Under the pieces are notes generated by a model that searched no databases, was not told the DNA's origin, and was given only the letters and a program-made list of their open reading frames with translations. From NCBI GenBank assembly GCA_034428635.1, contig DAOUHR010000074.1:1-17750 (forward strand): 17,750 bases of DNA, written 5' to 3'. Shown here in pieces: positions 7,213-14,500 of this stretch; the stretch's first letter is position 1, and every line of letters begins with the position of its first letter. The position numbers and the translations under genes are program-made. The DNA is from Bin22 sp034428635 (lineage in GTDB: Bacteria; Chloroflexota; Dehalococcoidia; Lucifugimonadales; UBA3495).

Positions 7213-8544
7213 TTGAGCGCCACCCTCATAAACCTACTCGAGAGCCTACTCGGCCCCGACGCAGTCCTTCCGCCGGAGGGTTGGGGCGTGGACGGTGTTA
7301 ATCCCCTGGCAGTGGTACGGCCTGAGGACCGGCAGGGCGTGGCCGAGTTGCTGCGGTGGGCTTCGACCAGCAAAGTCGGGGTGTTCCCCCGAGGCGGCGG
7401 GGTATTCACCGGCCTGGGCAACCTGCCATCCAAAGTTGACGTGGTCCTCGACCTTTCCCGTCTTAACCGGGTGGTGGATTACCAGCCGGCCGATTTGACC
7501 GTTACCGCCGAGGCAGGCATTACCCTGGAGGCGCTGCGGCGGGAACTGGCCCAGGGCGAGAAGTACGTGCCCCTGGAGGCGCCGCTGCCCCACCGGGCCA
7601 CGGTGGGAGGAATCCTGGCCACGGGGTACAGCGGCCCCATGCGTTATTCCTACGGCCTGCCCCGGGACTGGATTATTGGCATTAACGTGGCGGGCGCGGA
7701 CGGGGTGGAAACCAAGGCCGGTGGAAAGGTGGTCAAGAACGTTACCGGCTACGACCTGAACAAGCTGTACACCGGTTCCCTGGGGACTTTGGGTGTCATC
7801 GTTGAGGCCTCGTTCAAGCTGGCGCCGGTTCCGGACACCTGGGCGGGACTGACCGCGACCTTCGCTTCGATGGCAACAGCCACCGCAGCAGCCCGCTCCC
7901 TCATCGCCCGAGTCTACGCGCCCCAGGGACTCCAGGTAGTTACGCCGGACGTGGCCGGAAGGTTGGGGCTTGATTTGCCCGCCAGCGCGGGGGCCGTGGC
8001 CCTGGGTTTCGTGGCGGGGAGGCCAAGGGCGGTGGCGCGACGGCTGGATGAGTCGGCGCGGCTGCTGGGCGACGCGGGGGGGTTACAGGTGGAGACGGTG
8101 GAGGAAGCGGCGGCGAACAATCTTCTGGCCTCCCTGACCGATCTCCCCTGGAGCGATGCAGACTCGCCGGAAGTGGCGCTGAAGGTGACGCTGCCGCCCA
8201 ACAACGTGGGAGGACTGCTGGATTCCCTGGTCGGGAACGGGCAGGGATGGAGCATAATTGCCGACCCCGGGTTTGGCATTGTTCAACTAATGCGGTGGGC
8301 TTCGTCCCGCAACGACGGAGGGGATGCCTCCGCTATAATGGCGGACATTGACGCCGTGCGCCGTGCCGCCGCCAGCCTCAGTGGGACCACGGTGGTTGAA
8401 ATCTGCCCGTCCGACGTCAAGGCCGGTATTGATGTCTGGGAGGGTACGGCCGGACCGGCGGAACTGGAAATTATGCGGCGAATCAAGGGCAACTTTGATC
8501 CAGCGGGGATTCTGAACCCCGGGCGGTTTGTTGGGGGGCTGTAG
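7213..8544 (+). CDS. glcE: Glycolate oxidase subunit GlcE (FAD-binding subunit)
   Basis: This is the second flavin-fold subunit of the glycolate dehydrogenase. Its 443 residues are longer than the roughly 350-residue E. coli GlcE. The FAD_binding_4 region (about 30-205) shows PRGGGVFTGLGN (59-70), DLTVTAEAGITLEALRREL, ATVGGILATGYSGPMRYSYG, GGKVVKNVTGYDLNKLYTGS and GTLGVIVEASFKLAP, all typical of GlcE. The C terminus RIKGNFDPAGILNPGRF is the usual family end. No ATG or GTG exists between the glcD stop and TTG 7213, so TTG is the start, with a weak GGGA about 7 nt upstream. The gene is in the same frame as glcD, only 30 nt downstream, so the two are surely co-transcribed. Confidence 0.92.
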   Translation: MSATLINLLESLLGPDAVLPPEGWGVDGVNPLAVVRPEDRQGVAELLRWASTSKVGVFPRGGGVFTGLGNLPSKVDVVLDLSRLNRVVDYQPADLTVTAEAGITLEALRRELAQGEKYVPLEAPLPHRATVGGILATGYSGPMRYSYGLPRDWIIGINVAGADGVETKAGGKVVKNVTGYDLNKLYTGSLGTLGVIVEASFKLAPVPDTWAGLTATFASMATATAAARSLIARVYAPQGLQVVTPDVAGRLGLDLPASAGAVALGFVAGRPRAVARRLDESARLLGDAGGLQVETVEEAAANNLLASLTDLPWSDADSPEVALKVTLPPNNVGGLLDSLVGNGQGWSIIADPGFGIVQLMRWASSRNDGGDASAIMADIDAVRRAAASLSGTTVVEICPSDVKAGIDVWEGTAGPAELEIMRRIKGNFDPAGILNPGRFVGGL

Positions 8545-8704
8545 ATAGCGAGCGGGATAGCCGGCAATGGCTCTGCTACAGAGTTCGATAAGGAATTTGT
8601 GGATGGACTCATAGCAACTGGATGAGCCAAGTTTGTGTAACTTGATTGACACTATTGGCGATTACCGTAACCGGCCATCCGAAGACTGGGGTTAAGGGGC
8701 TGGA

Positions 8705-9112
8705 TTGTTTATCGATGTGTGGGCGTCAGCGGTTGTGACTGCCCTTCTAGGGACGTTGCCGGGCCGGAGTTTTCGGTTTCGGGTATTGCTGGTCGCATCC
8801 TTTGTTACTGTTAGCGCTCTGGTGGCCGCATATGTTCCGGAGATCTGGGTTCGACCCTTCTTTGACGAGTATGGATTACCGGAAGGATTTACCAATGGGG
8901 AATGGGCAATTTTAGGACTGTACCTGGCCGTCGCAGTTCAGACGTTGCTATGGGTGTTCACCATTGCCTTGGCCTACTGGTTACGGCACCGCCTGTTGCC
9001 GCCGGGAGAAAAAGACAACAATAACCGCAAGTTGCTAGTCATCGCATCTGTTGTCTTACTTCTCCTCATCCCTTTTGGGTTCGTCACTATGAGCCTAATG
9101 CCTGTCTTGTAA
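8705..9112 (+). CDS. Small hypothetical membrane protein
   Basis: This 135-residue protein is not recognised. It has hydrophobic segments at about 27-45, 66-93 and 109-134, so three or four membrane passes are likely. A short charged loop (RHRLLPPGEKDNNNRK, about 94-109) precedes the last one. The start is uncertain: TTG 8705 has AAGGGG about 6 nt upstream, while GTG 8717 is a shorter alternative. Codons use A and T in third position far more than the flanking glc genes (TTA, GTT, GGA and CTA are common), which suggests later acquisition or weaker selection. It sits between glcE and glcF on the same strand. No link to glycolate oxidation can be read from the sequence. Confidence 0.55.
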   Translation: MFIDVWASAVVTALLGTLPGRSFRFRVLLVASFVTVSALVAAYVPEIWVRPFFDEYGLPEGFTNGEWAILGLYLAVAVQTLLWVFTIALAYWLRHRLLPPGEKDNNNRKLLVIASVVLLLLIPFGFVTMSLMPVL

Positions 9113-9433
9113 TGTCCCCAAGGGAATCGTCTTTTGGAACAGCCGAGCCATTTCGAGAACTTCTGAAAAACGTCTTTCCGGACTCAATCCGGAATCCAGA
9201 AGACCGGCCAATAGATACATTCCAGCTTTCGCCGGAATTGCCTTGGCCTTGAACAGGCCAAAAAAGAGAATGAGAATGAGAACGCTCCAACTCGAGCATC
9301 TCAGCTAGCAAGTCACTTTGGTAGCCGCCTAAACCCTATTTTCATAGTAAGGACGTATTAGACCCGCTGCTAATGACTTGTTTAGTGGTTCCATAGAAAA
9401 GTCGATTCAAGAGAGCTTACAGGGGATGACCCA
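9113..9433. other. Intergenic region upstream of glcF with repeat remnants
   Basis: No gene is supported here; a short minus-strand frame (9087-9311) reads through repeat-like sequence. It contains TCCGGA (9178-9183) repeated as TCCGGA at 9188-9193, the diverged 20-nt palindrome at 9219-9238, a 7-bp hairpin TTGGCCT/AGGCCAA near 9243-9261 without a T-tail, and a GAGAAT-type triplet near 9268-9285. No convincing promoter for glcF was found. Confidence 0.5.
9219..9238. repeat. Dispersed palindromic repeat element, diverged copy 2
   Basis: ATTCCAGCTTTCGCCGGAAT aligns without gaps to the palindrome at 5543-5562, matching at 14 of 20 positions (TTCC, GC, T, CGC, GGAA conserved). Its outer five bases still pair (ATTCC/GGAAT). 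Confidence 0.45.
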
Positions 9434-10849
9434 TTGGCACAGCCTGAAACATACGCTCAACCCGGCACCGGACACAGTCACACGGCGGAAGTCCAGGAAC
9501 GCCTGAACGACGAGCCGGGGTTCCGGGGCGTGGACGTGCCGACCGAGGCGGACCTGTACCGGTGCGTTCACTGTGGGCTGTGCCTCAGTTCCTGTCCCAC
9601 GTATACCACTTTGAAGGTGGAGACCGAGTCGCCCCGGGGACGGATCGCGCTGATGCGGGCAGTGCACGAGGGACGGGTGGGCATCAGCGACCGCATCGTC
9701 TCCCACTGGGAAATGTGCCTCCAGTGCCGGGCCTGCGAGGCGGTGTGTCCCTCGGGCGTGCCCTACGGCCGCATTATGGAATATACCCGGGCCCAGACGC
9801 TGTCCCAGGACAAGCAGGGGGCGGCGCTGAAACGGGTCGACCGCTTCTTCCTGCGGGCGGCGCTGCCTCATCCCAGGCGGCTGCGAATGGGGGGGCACCT
9901 GCTGCGAATTTACCAGCGATCGGGACTGCGCAAGCTGGTCCGGGCGTCAGGGCTGCTCAGGTTGCTGCCGGACTCGCTTCGCGCGATGGAGGCCCAGCTT
10001 CCGGACTTGAAGGAACCCTTCTTTGGTCCAACCAACGAAGTCTATCCGGCCAGACCAAGGGAGGCTGACGGGGAAACGGAAGCAACCAGCCCCACGGTAG
10101 CGCTGCTGTCGGGATGCGTTATGCCCCTGATGCAGGGGGATACCATGCGGGCTGCGGTAAGAGTGCTAACCCGTAATGGCTGCGACGTTGCCGTGCCGCC
10201 GGGGCAGGTGTGCTGCGGGGCCCTGAACCTCCACGCCGGAGACCTGGAAACGGCCCGCAGACTGGCGCGGAAGAATATAGATGTGTTCCTGGCGGCGGGG
10301 GCCGACAGGCCGGGGTACAGGATAATTACCGCCTCGGCGGGCTGCGGGTCCAACATGAAGGAGTACGGGGAACTGTTGAAGGACGATCCCCGGTACGCTG
10401 AACCGGCGCGGCGCTTCGCTGAATTGACGGTGGACATCACCGAATTCCTGGCGGAGTTGCCCCTGGACCCACCCCGGGGGGCGGTCAATCGCCGCGTCAC
10501 ATACCAGGACCCGTGCCATTTGGCCCATGCCCAGCGCATCACCCGCCAGCCCCGGGAGGTGTTGGCGGCCATTTCAGGCCTGGAACTGGTGGAAATGGAG
10601 GAGGAGGCCATGTGCTGCGGTGGAGCGGGCTTCTATTCCATGGTGCAGCCGGAAGTTTCCGGCCGCATTTTGGAAACCAAGGTGGGCAACATCGAGGCCA
10701 CGACCGCCGAGCAGGTGGTTACCGCGAACCCGGGCTGCATGATGCAGATAGAGCAGGGGTTGCAGTCCTCGGGGTGTCACGCCGCAGGGCGAAGGGTAGC
10801 GCACGTGGTGGATCTGCTGGATGAGGCTTACGGTCGGGAAGGGAAATAA
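9434..10849 (+). CDS. glcF: Glycolate oxidase iron-sulfur subunit GlcF
   Basis: This is the electron-transfer subunit of glycolate dehydrogenase, carrying electrons from the GlcD/E flavins to the membrane quinone pool. It has 471 residues. Two 4Fe-4S motifs are intact: CVHCGLCLSSCP (Cys44, 47, 50, 54) and CLQCRACEAVCP (Cys95, 98, 101, 105). Two cysteine-rich CCG domains follow: GCVMPLM (228) with QVCCGALNLHAGD (260-261) and SAGCGS (304), then QDPCHLAHAQ (361) with AMCCGGAGFYS (394-395) and NPGCMMQIEQG (435). The start is TTG 9434 with AGGGG at 9421-9425; no upstream in-frame ATG or GTG was seen. It is separated from glcE by about 890 bp holding a small membrane-protein gene, instead of directly following it as is usual. 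Confidence 0.94.
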   Translation: MAQPETYAQPGTGHSHTAEVQERLNDEPGFRGVDVPTEADLYRCVHCGLCLSSCPTYTTLKVETESPRGRIALMRAVHEGRVGISDRIVSHWEMCLQCRACEAVCPSGVPYGRIMEYTRAQTLSQDKQGAALKRVDRFFLRAALPHPRRLRMGGHLLRIYQRSGLRKLVRASGLLRLLPDSLRAMEAQLPDLKEPFFGPTNEVYPARPREADGETEATSPTVALLSGCVMPLMQGDTMRAAVRVLTRNGCDVAVPPGQVCCGALNLHAGDLETARRLARKNIDVFLAAGADRPGYRIITASAGCGSNMKEYGELLKDDPRYAEPARRFAELTVDITEFLAELPLDPPRGAVNRRVTYQDPCHLAHAQRITRQPREVLAAISGLELVEMEEEAMCCGGAGFYSMVQPEVSGRILETKVGNIEATTAEQVVTANPGCMMQIEQGLQSSGCHAAGRRVAHVVDLLDEAYGREGK

Positions 10850-10906
10850 TTGCCGGAAGCACATCGTCCGGTGGTGGCTGTCGCCTTTAGCGCCGGATAC
10901 TGTGGA

Positions 10907-10922
10907 CCCGCCTACGGGCGGG
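10907..10922 (+). other. Small hairpin with UACG loop in the convergent glcF / methyltransferase junction
   Basis: CCCGCC (10907-10912), loop TACG, GGCGGG (10917-10922). As plus-strand RNA this gives a C(UACG)G tetraloop, a very stable UNCG type. It overlaps the methyltransferase stop codon and lies 57 nt after the glcF stop. There is no T-run, so a terminator role is doubtful; it could stabilise the glcF 3' end. Confidence 0.35.
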
Positions 10923-11709
10923 AGGCTACGACGAACAGGTAGTCGCCTTTGTCGCTCAGGTAGCTCTCGATGACCTCGTTGATGTGCCCGGAGTCGACGT
11001 CCTGCCGCAACCGGGCGCAGCCGGTTTCCAGTTCAACGGGGTCGATCAGAGTGGAAAAGGTGGACATGCCCCGTCGCACCGTTTCGTCCAGGTAGAGTTG
11101 CGGCTTGCGCTTGCCGGCGTACAGGAAAAGGTCCTGCAGATCGGGCTGAACCTCGTAGAGCTCGACTTCTTTAACCAGAAAGCCCGCCTGCTCCAGGGCG
11201 TCTGTAACAGAAGCAGTGGTTGGCATCTGTTCCGTTGACTGGGCCATGGCCACGGGAAAGTACTCGTAAAGCCAGTAAGTCGCTACCTGATCCCTGGTGC
11301 CGGTAAAGATAACCAGATTGCCGCGGTCCAGGACGCGCAATGCTTCGCTGAACACGGGTTCCAGCTGGGGCAGGTGGTGGAGGGCCATGGTGCAGACAAT
11401 GCCGTCGAAGCTCCGGTCGGAGAAGGGCATTGCGGCCGCGTCGCACCTGACCAGGCGGAGACTGTCGTCCTTGCGGCGAGCCGTTCTGAGCATTCCCATG
11501 GACAAGTCAAGCCCGTGCCAGGAACCGCCGGAGGCGGCCAGGACGCTGGTGTAATTTCCGGTACCGCAGGCGATGTCCAGGTAGCGCCGGACACCTTGCA
11601 AGTCAATGTGGTGGGCCAGCCGCTCGGTGAGATACGGGTCTGCGCGGCGGGTGGCGTCGTAATTGACACCTATGCTGTCGTAAAGGGGTGTAGCATCGGA
11701 AGAAGACAT
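10912..11709 (-). CDS. SAM-dependent class I methyltransferase
   Basis: This 265-residue soluble methyltransferase of the Methyltransf_11 type transfers a methyl group from S-adenosylmethionine to an unknown small molecule. Visible motifs, numbered from this start, are motif I YLDIACGTGNYTSVLA (about 43-58), the acidic end of beta 2 GLDLS (66-70), CDAAAMPFSDRSFDGIVC (89-106) and ALHHLP (109-114). A hydrophobic strand NLVIFTGTRDQ follows where the post-motif reads LVIFTGT. ATG at 11707-11709 is preferred because it opens the usual family N terminus (LYDSIGVNYDATR) and has a G-rich stretch upstream. An ATG at 11734-11736 would add nine residues but lacks a ribosome binding site. It is convergent with glcF and divergent from the membrane protein at 11993. 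Confidence 0.88.
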   Translation of the reverse strand: MSSSDATPLYDSIGVNYDATRRADPYLTERLAHHIDLQGVRRYLDIACGTGNYTSVLAASGGSWHGLDLSMGMLRTARRKDDSLRLVRCDAAAMPFSDRSFDGIVCTMALHHLPQLEPVFSEALRVLDRGNLVIFTGTRDQVATYWLYEYFPVAMAQSTEQMPTTASVTDALEQAGFLVKEVELYEVQPDLQDLFLYAGKRKPQLYLDETVRRGMSTFSTLIDPVELETGCARLRQDVDSGHINEVIESYLSDKGDYLFVVASRP

Positions 11710-11762
11710 GCGAGGAAGCTTCCCCCCTTCAGCCATCCATAATTAATGGGTTGTAGACATAA

Positions 11763-11791
11763 ATCCTAACTAATTTCATGCTATATGTCAA
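11763..11791 (-). promoter_or_regulatory. Candidate promoter for the methyltransferase
   Basis: On the minus strand a perfect TTGACA (11786-11791) is 17 bp from TAGGAT (11763-11768, 4/6). The start would be near 11756, giving a leader of about 46 nt to the ATG at 11709. The rest of the divergent spacer up to 11992 shows no second clear pair; TGCTACACT (11951-11959) is only a weak extended -10 for the plus-strand gene. Confidence 0.5.
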
Positions 11792-11992
11792 TAAGTTTAC
11801 GCCAATCCGGCAGCGGACGGCGACAAGGGCTTATACAGCCTGTTCTCTTGACTGGTATCGGAAGCGACAAGGTCGTCAGGGGTGGGATTAGAATGAGCCA
11901 GCCAGGTCCCTGGTCTGGAACGGAGTCCGGGGTATCCCTGCTGCGGTACATGCTACACTGTTTGTGGCATTCCAATCTATCCCGGTGACTGC

Positions 11993-13576
11993 ATGTTCAG
12001 GACGAAAGTCTTCTTTTTTCTGCTGATTCTGGGTGCGACCTTCCTCTTTACCGGCTCTTTCGCTCCCCCGGCTTACGCCCACGGGTTCGGCGAGCGTTAT
12101 GACCTGCCGCTGCCCCTTACCTACTTTGTCTTTGCCGGCGCGGCGGCGGTGGTCCTTTCCTTTGTGGTGGTGGGACTGCTTGTCCGCAGGCAGCACGACG
12201 GCTGGAGTTACCCGCGGCTCAACCTGTTCGCGACCCCTGTTCTGCAGTTGATATTCACCGGACCGGTGACCTGGCTGCTGAGGGCGGCGTCGCTGTTCCT
12301 GTTCTTCCTGGTAATCGCAACGGGCCTGTTTGGCGCCGAGCGGCCCGTCAACAACCTGACGCCCACCTTTGTCTGGATTATCTGGTGGGTGGGCATGGGG
12401 TTCGTGGTGTCGCTGCTGGGCAACCTGTGGGCCGTGGTGAACCCCTGGAAGATCATGTACGGGCTGGCGGAGTCCGTGTTCCACCGCTTCAACCCGGACT
12501 GGGAACTGACCCAGGGGATGGACTACGCGGAACGGGTGGGGGTGTGGCCGTCGGTGGCCCTGTTCTTCGCCTTCGTGTGGGTGGAAAACGCGCTGCCCGA
12601 AGCGGCGGCACCGGCGCTGCTGGCCTGGCTGATCATCGCCTATAGCATCGTAACCCTGGGGGGCATGTACCTGTTCGGCAAGCACCAGTGGCTGAGACAC
12701 GGCGAAGTTTTTACGGTAATCTACGGCTTCCTTAGCCGTTTTTCCATTACCGAAGTGCGGGCCAATGACGCTGACGCCTGCGGCGAGTGCGCTGGGCCGC
12801 TGTGCGGAGAAGGGACCAGCGGCAAAGCCCCGGGATGCGTGGACTGCTACGAGTGTTTTGAGTACGCTGAAGAACGGGAACTTAACCTGCGGCCCCCGGC
12901 CATTGGGCTGCATACCTGGCACCCGCTGCCGGTGGGACTGACGGCCCTGGTGCTGCTGGTACTGTCCACGGTTACCTTCGACGGCTTCAGCGACACGCCC
13001 GAGTGGGCGGCGGTGCTGGGCTGGGCGTTGACCCAGACGCCGCAACTGACATCGCCCTACTTCAACGGCCTGGTCATCGCCAACACCCTGGGCCTGGCCC
13101 TCTTCCCCCTGGCCTTCGCGGGGATTTACTGGGTGTTCTCAGCGATGATGCGGTGGGTGGTGGAGCGCAGCGGCGGTACCAGTCCCGCCGCCGCCGAGTT
13201 GATGACGGCCTTCGTCTTCTCGCTGGTGCCCATCGCCCTGGCCTACCATTTTGCCCACTACCTGGGCTTCCTGCTGATCCAGGGTCAGCTGATCATCCCC
13301 CTGGCCTCCGACCCATTTGGCGCCGGGGCGGACCTGTTCGGGACGGCGGGATACGTGGTGAACATTGCCATCACCAACGCCCGATTCATCTGGTTCTTTG
13401 CGGTCATATCCATCGTGGTGGGGCACATCATCGCGGTGTACCTGGCCCACCTGCGGGCCAATAGCATATACGGCGATGGGCAGTTGGCCCTGAAAAGCCA
13501 GTTGCCGATGCTGGCGCTGATGGTGATTTATACGGTGGTGAGCCTGTGGATAATATCGCGGCCGATTACGGAGTAG
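11993..13576 (+). CDS. Polytopic membrane protein with N-terminal HGxGxRYDLPLP motif and six-cysteine loop
   Basis: This is a 527-residue integral membrane protein. The signal segment (1-29) ends PPAYA, a good signal-peptidase site, so the mature protein may begin with His30 (HGFGERYDLPLPL). About ten to twelve hydrophobic segments follow (for example 43-63, 95-115, 125-150, 184-200, 206-228, 312-330, 357-385, 402-430, 452-485, 503-521). A polar loop between membrane segments (261-290) holds Cys263, 266, 271, 282, 285 and 288, suited to a metal or Fe-S site. The AHG-x-G-x-R-x-DLPLP opening and the TFDGFSDTPEW stretch recall a family in Actinobacteria and Chloroflexota that databases sometimes label 'fenitrothion hydrolase'. 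I would not trust that label as a function. The ATG at 11993 has only a weak GGTGA upstream. Confidence 0.82.
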   Translation: MFRTKVFFFLLILGATFLFTGSFAPPAYAHGFGERYDLPLPLTYFVFAGAAAVVLSFVVVGLLVRRQHDGWSYPRLNLFATPVLQLIFTGPVTWLLRAASLFLFFLVIATGLFGAERPVNNLTPTFVWIIWWVGMGFVVSLLGNLWAVVNPWKIMYGLAESVFHRFNPDWELTQGMDYAERVGVWPSVALFFAFVWVENALPEAAAPALLAWLIIAYSIVTLGGMYLFGKHQWLRHGEVFTVIYGFLSRFSITEVRANDADACGECAGPLCGEGTSGKAPGCVDCYECFEYAEERELNLRPPAIGLHTWHPLPVGLTALVLLVLSTVTFDGFSDTPEWAAVLGWALTQTPQLTSPYFNGLVIANTLGLALFPLAFAGIYWVFSAMMRWVVERSGGTSPAAAELMTAFVFSLVPIALAYHFAHYLGFLLIQGQLIIPLASDPFGAGADLFGTAGYVVNIAITNARFIWFFAVISIVVGHIIAVYLAHLRANSIYGDGQLALKSQLPMLALMVIYTVVSLWIISRPITE

Positions 13577-13640
13577 GCGATTATCCACGAAGGACAGGAG
13601 ACTATCTCTTCTGTCAGGTTACTTCGGTCTCGAGCCACAA

Positions 13641-13669
13641 TTGCTAAGGGGAGTCCTGAAGGATAAAAT
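13641..13669 (+). promoter_or_regulatory. Candidate promoter placing transcription start at the ATG of the next gene (leaderless)
   Basis: TTGCTA (13641-13646, 4/6), a 17-bp spacer, then TAAAAT (13664-13669, 5/6). Only six bases separate the -10 from the ATG at 13676, so the first transcribed base would be at or beside the A of ATG. An AAGGA at 13659-13663 could instead be a distant ribosome binding site in a read-through transcript. Confidence 0.4.
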
Positions 13670-13675
13670 CTACTT

Positions 13676-14395
13676 ATGACACAGCCTTCAAATTGGGATG
13701 ACCTCTTGGACGCCCTGGAATCCGACCCGAACCTGCGGGAGGCGTTGCGCCGGCACATTCTGACCGAAGAGCTTTTGAACATGCCTGCCACAGTAGCAAA
13801 TCTCACAAAACATGTAGAAACGATTGCTTTGGCCGTAGGGCAATTGCAGACAGACATGACGGCGGTGAAAGAGAGTTTAGGGGAAGTACAGAGAACTCAG
13901 AACATTCAATCAGGGGTATTCTCTGAAGCGGCCGGCGCTGCCTACGAAAATACTGCCGTACGCCTGGCACCAAGGTTGTTCAGAAGGCACCTGGGAATCA
14001 CCGATGCGGACTTGTTCAGCCACTACCGAGAAGGCAGGCACGGCAAGCTAAAGGCGATGGCGAAAGCAGTTCCGGGTAATCAGGGAGTGACTTCAGAGGA
14101 ATTGGAAGACCTGTTGGAAACCGACATAGTATTCACGGCAAAGGGACCCAAGGGCCAGGTGTATGTGCTTGCCGAGGCATCGCTAACCGTGCAGGCCAAC
14201 GACGTAATACGTGCGAGACGAAGGGCTGGTATCCTGGATCGAATAGCCGGCCCTGGAGATGCCAATCCCCCGACTATAGCCGTGGTAATGGGAAAGGCCA
14301 TTAGCGAGGACGCGCAGGCCTTGCTGATTGGCCAAGGGAGCGAAACCGGAATGGTGACCTTCCTGATGGCCAACGCTGACGCTCCGGATGCCTAG
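13676..14395 (+). CDS. Coiled-coil protein with PD-(D/E)XK-like C-terminal domain, function unknown
   Basis: This 239-residue protein resembles uncharacterised proteins common in Chloroflexota and cyanobacteria (DUF3782-like organisation). An N-terminal helical region (8-36) is followed by a heptad-like coiled coil (about 38-75, VANLTKHVETIALAVGQLQ and on). The C-terminal half has the restriction-endonuclease core order: Asp150 in LLETDIVF, then Glu167 in VYVLAEASLTV, then an amphipathic RARRRAGIL helix. The position that would be Lys in E-x-K is Ser169, so nuclease activity is uncertain. ATG 13676 follows a promoter-like -10 by six bases. A strong terminator follows 45 bp after the stop, so the gene appears to be its own unit. 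Confidence 0.8.
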   Translation: MTQPSNWDDLLDALESDPNLREALRRHILTEELLNMPATVANLTKHVETIALAVGQLQTDMTAVKESLGEVQRTQNIQSGVFSEAAGAAYENTAVRLAPRLFRRHLGITDADLFSHYREGRHGKLKAMAKAVPGNQGVTSEELEDLLETDIVFTAKGPKGQVYVLAEASLTVQANDVIRARRRAGILDRIAGPGDANPPTIAVVMGKAISEDAQALLIGQGSETGMVTFLMANADAPDA

Positions 14396-14439
14396 GGCAT
14401 ATCAGCAGTAACTTCCCCTCCCCCAACTTTCCGGACACG

Positions 14440-14476
14440 AAAAAGCCGGGCCAATTGGCCCGGCCTCTTGTTTCTT
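14440..14476. terminator. Bidirectional intrinsic terminator
   Basis: GCCGGGCC (14445-14452) and GGCCCGGC (14457-14464) form a perfect 8-bp GC stem with an AATT loop. On the plus strand it is followed by CTCTTGTTTCTT. On the minus strand it is followed by an uninterrupted T5 (A-run 14440-14444 on plus). It lies between the plus-strand gene ending at 14395 and the minus-strand FAH gene ending at 14501, so it can serve both. Confidence 0.88.
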
Positions 14477-14500
14477 CGTGGAGCTTCGTGGGCTTAAGAA

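Noticed and set aside
8646..8651. Perfect TTGACA upstream of the small membrane protein
   Set aside because: No acceptable -10 hexamer at 15-19 bp spacing, so it is not called a promoter.
8846..8860. T-loop-like sequence GGGTTCGACCC suggesting a tRNA
   Set aside because: No matching acceptor, D or anticodon arms in the preceding 60 nt, and it lies inside an open membrane-protein frame.
9087..9311. 74-residue minus-strand frame downstream of the small membrane protein
   Set aside because: Runs through repeat remnants and overlaps the end of a better-supported gene; no ribosome binding site or family resemblance.
11888..13045. 385-residue open frame on the minus strand
   Set aside because: Antisense to the membrane protein at 11993-13576; His/Gln/Arg-rich with no recognisable domain.
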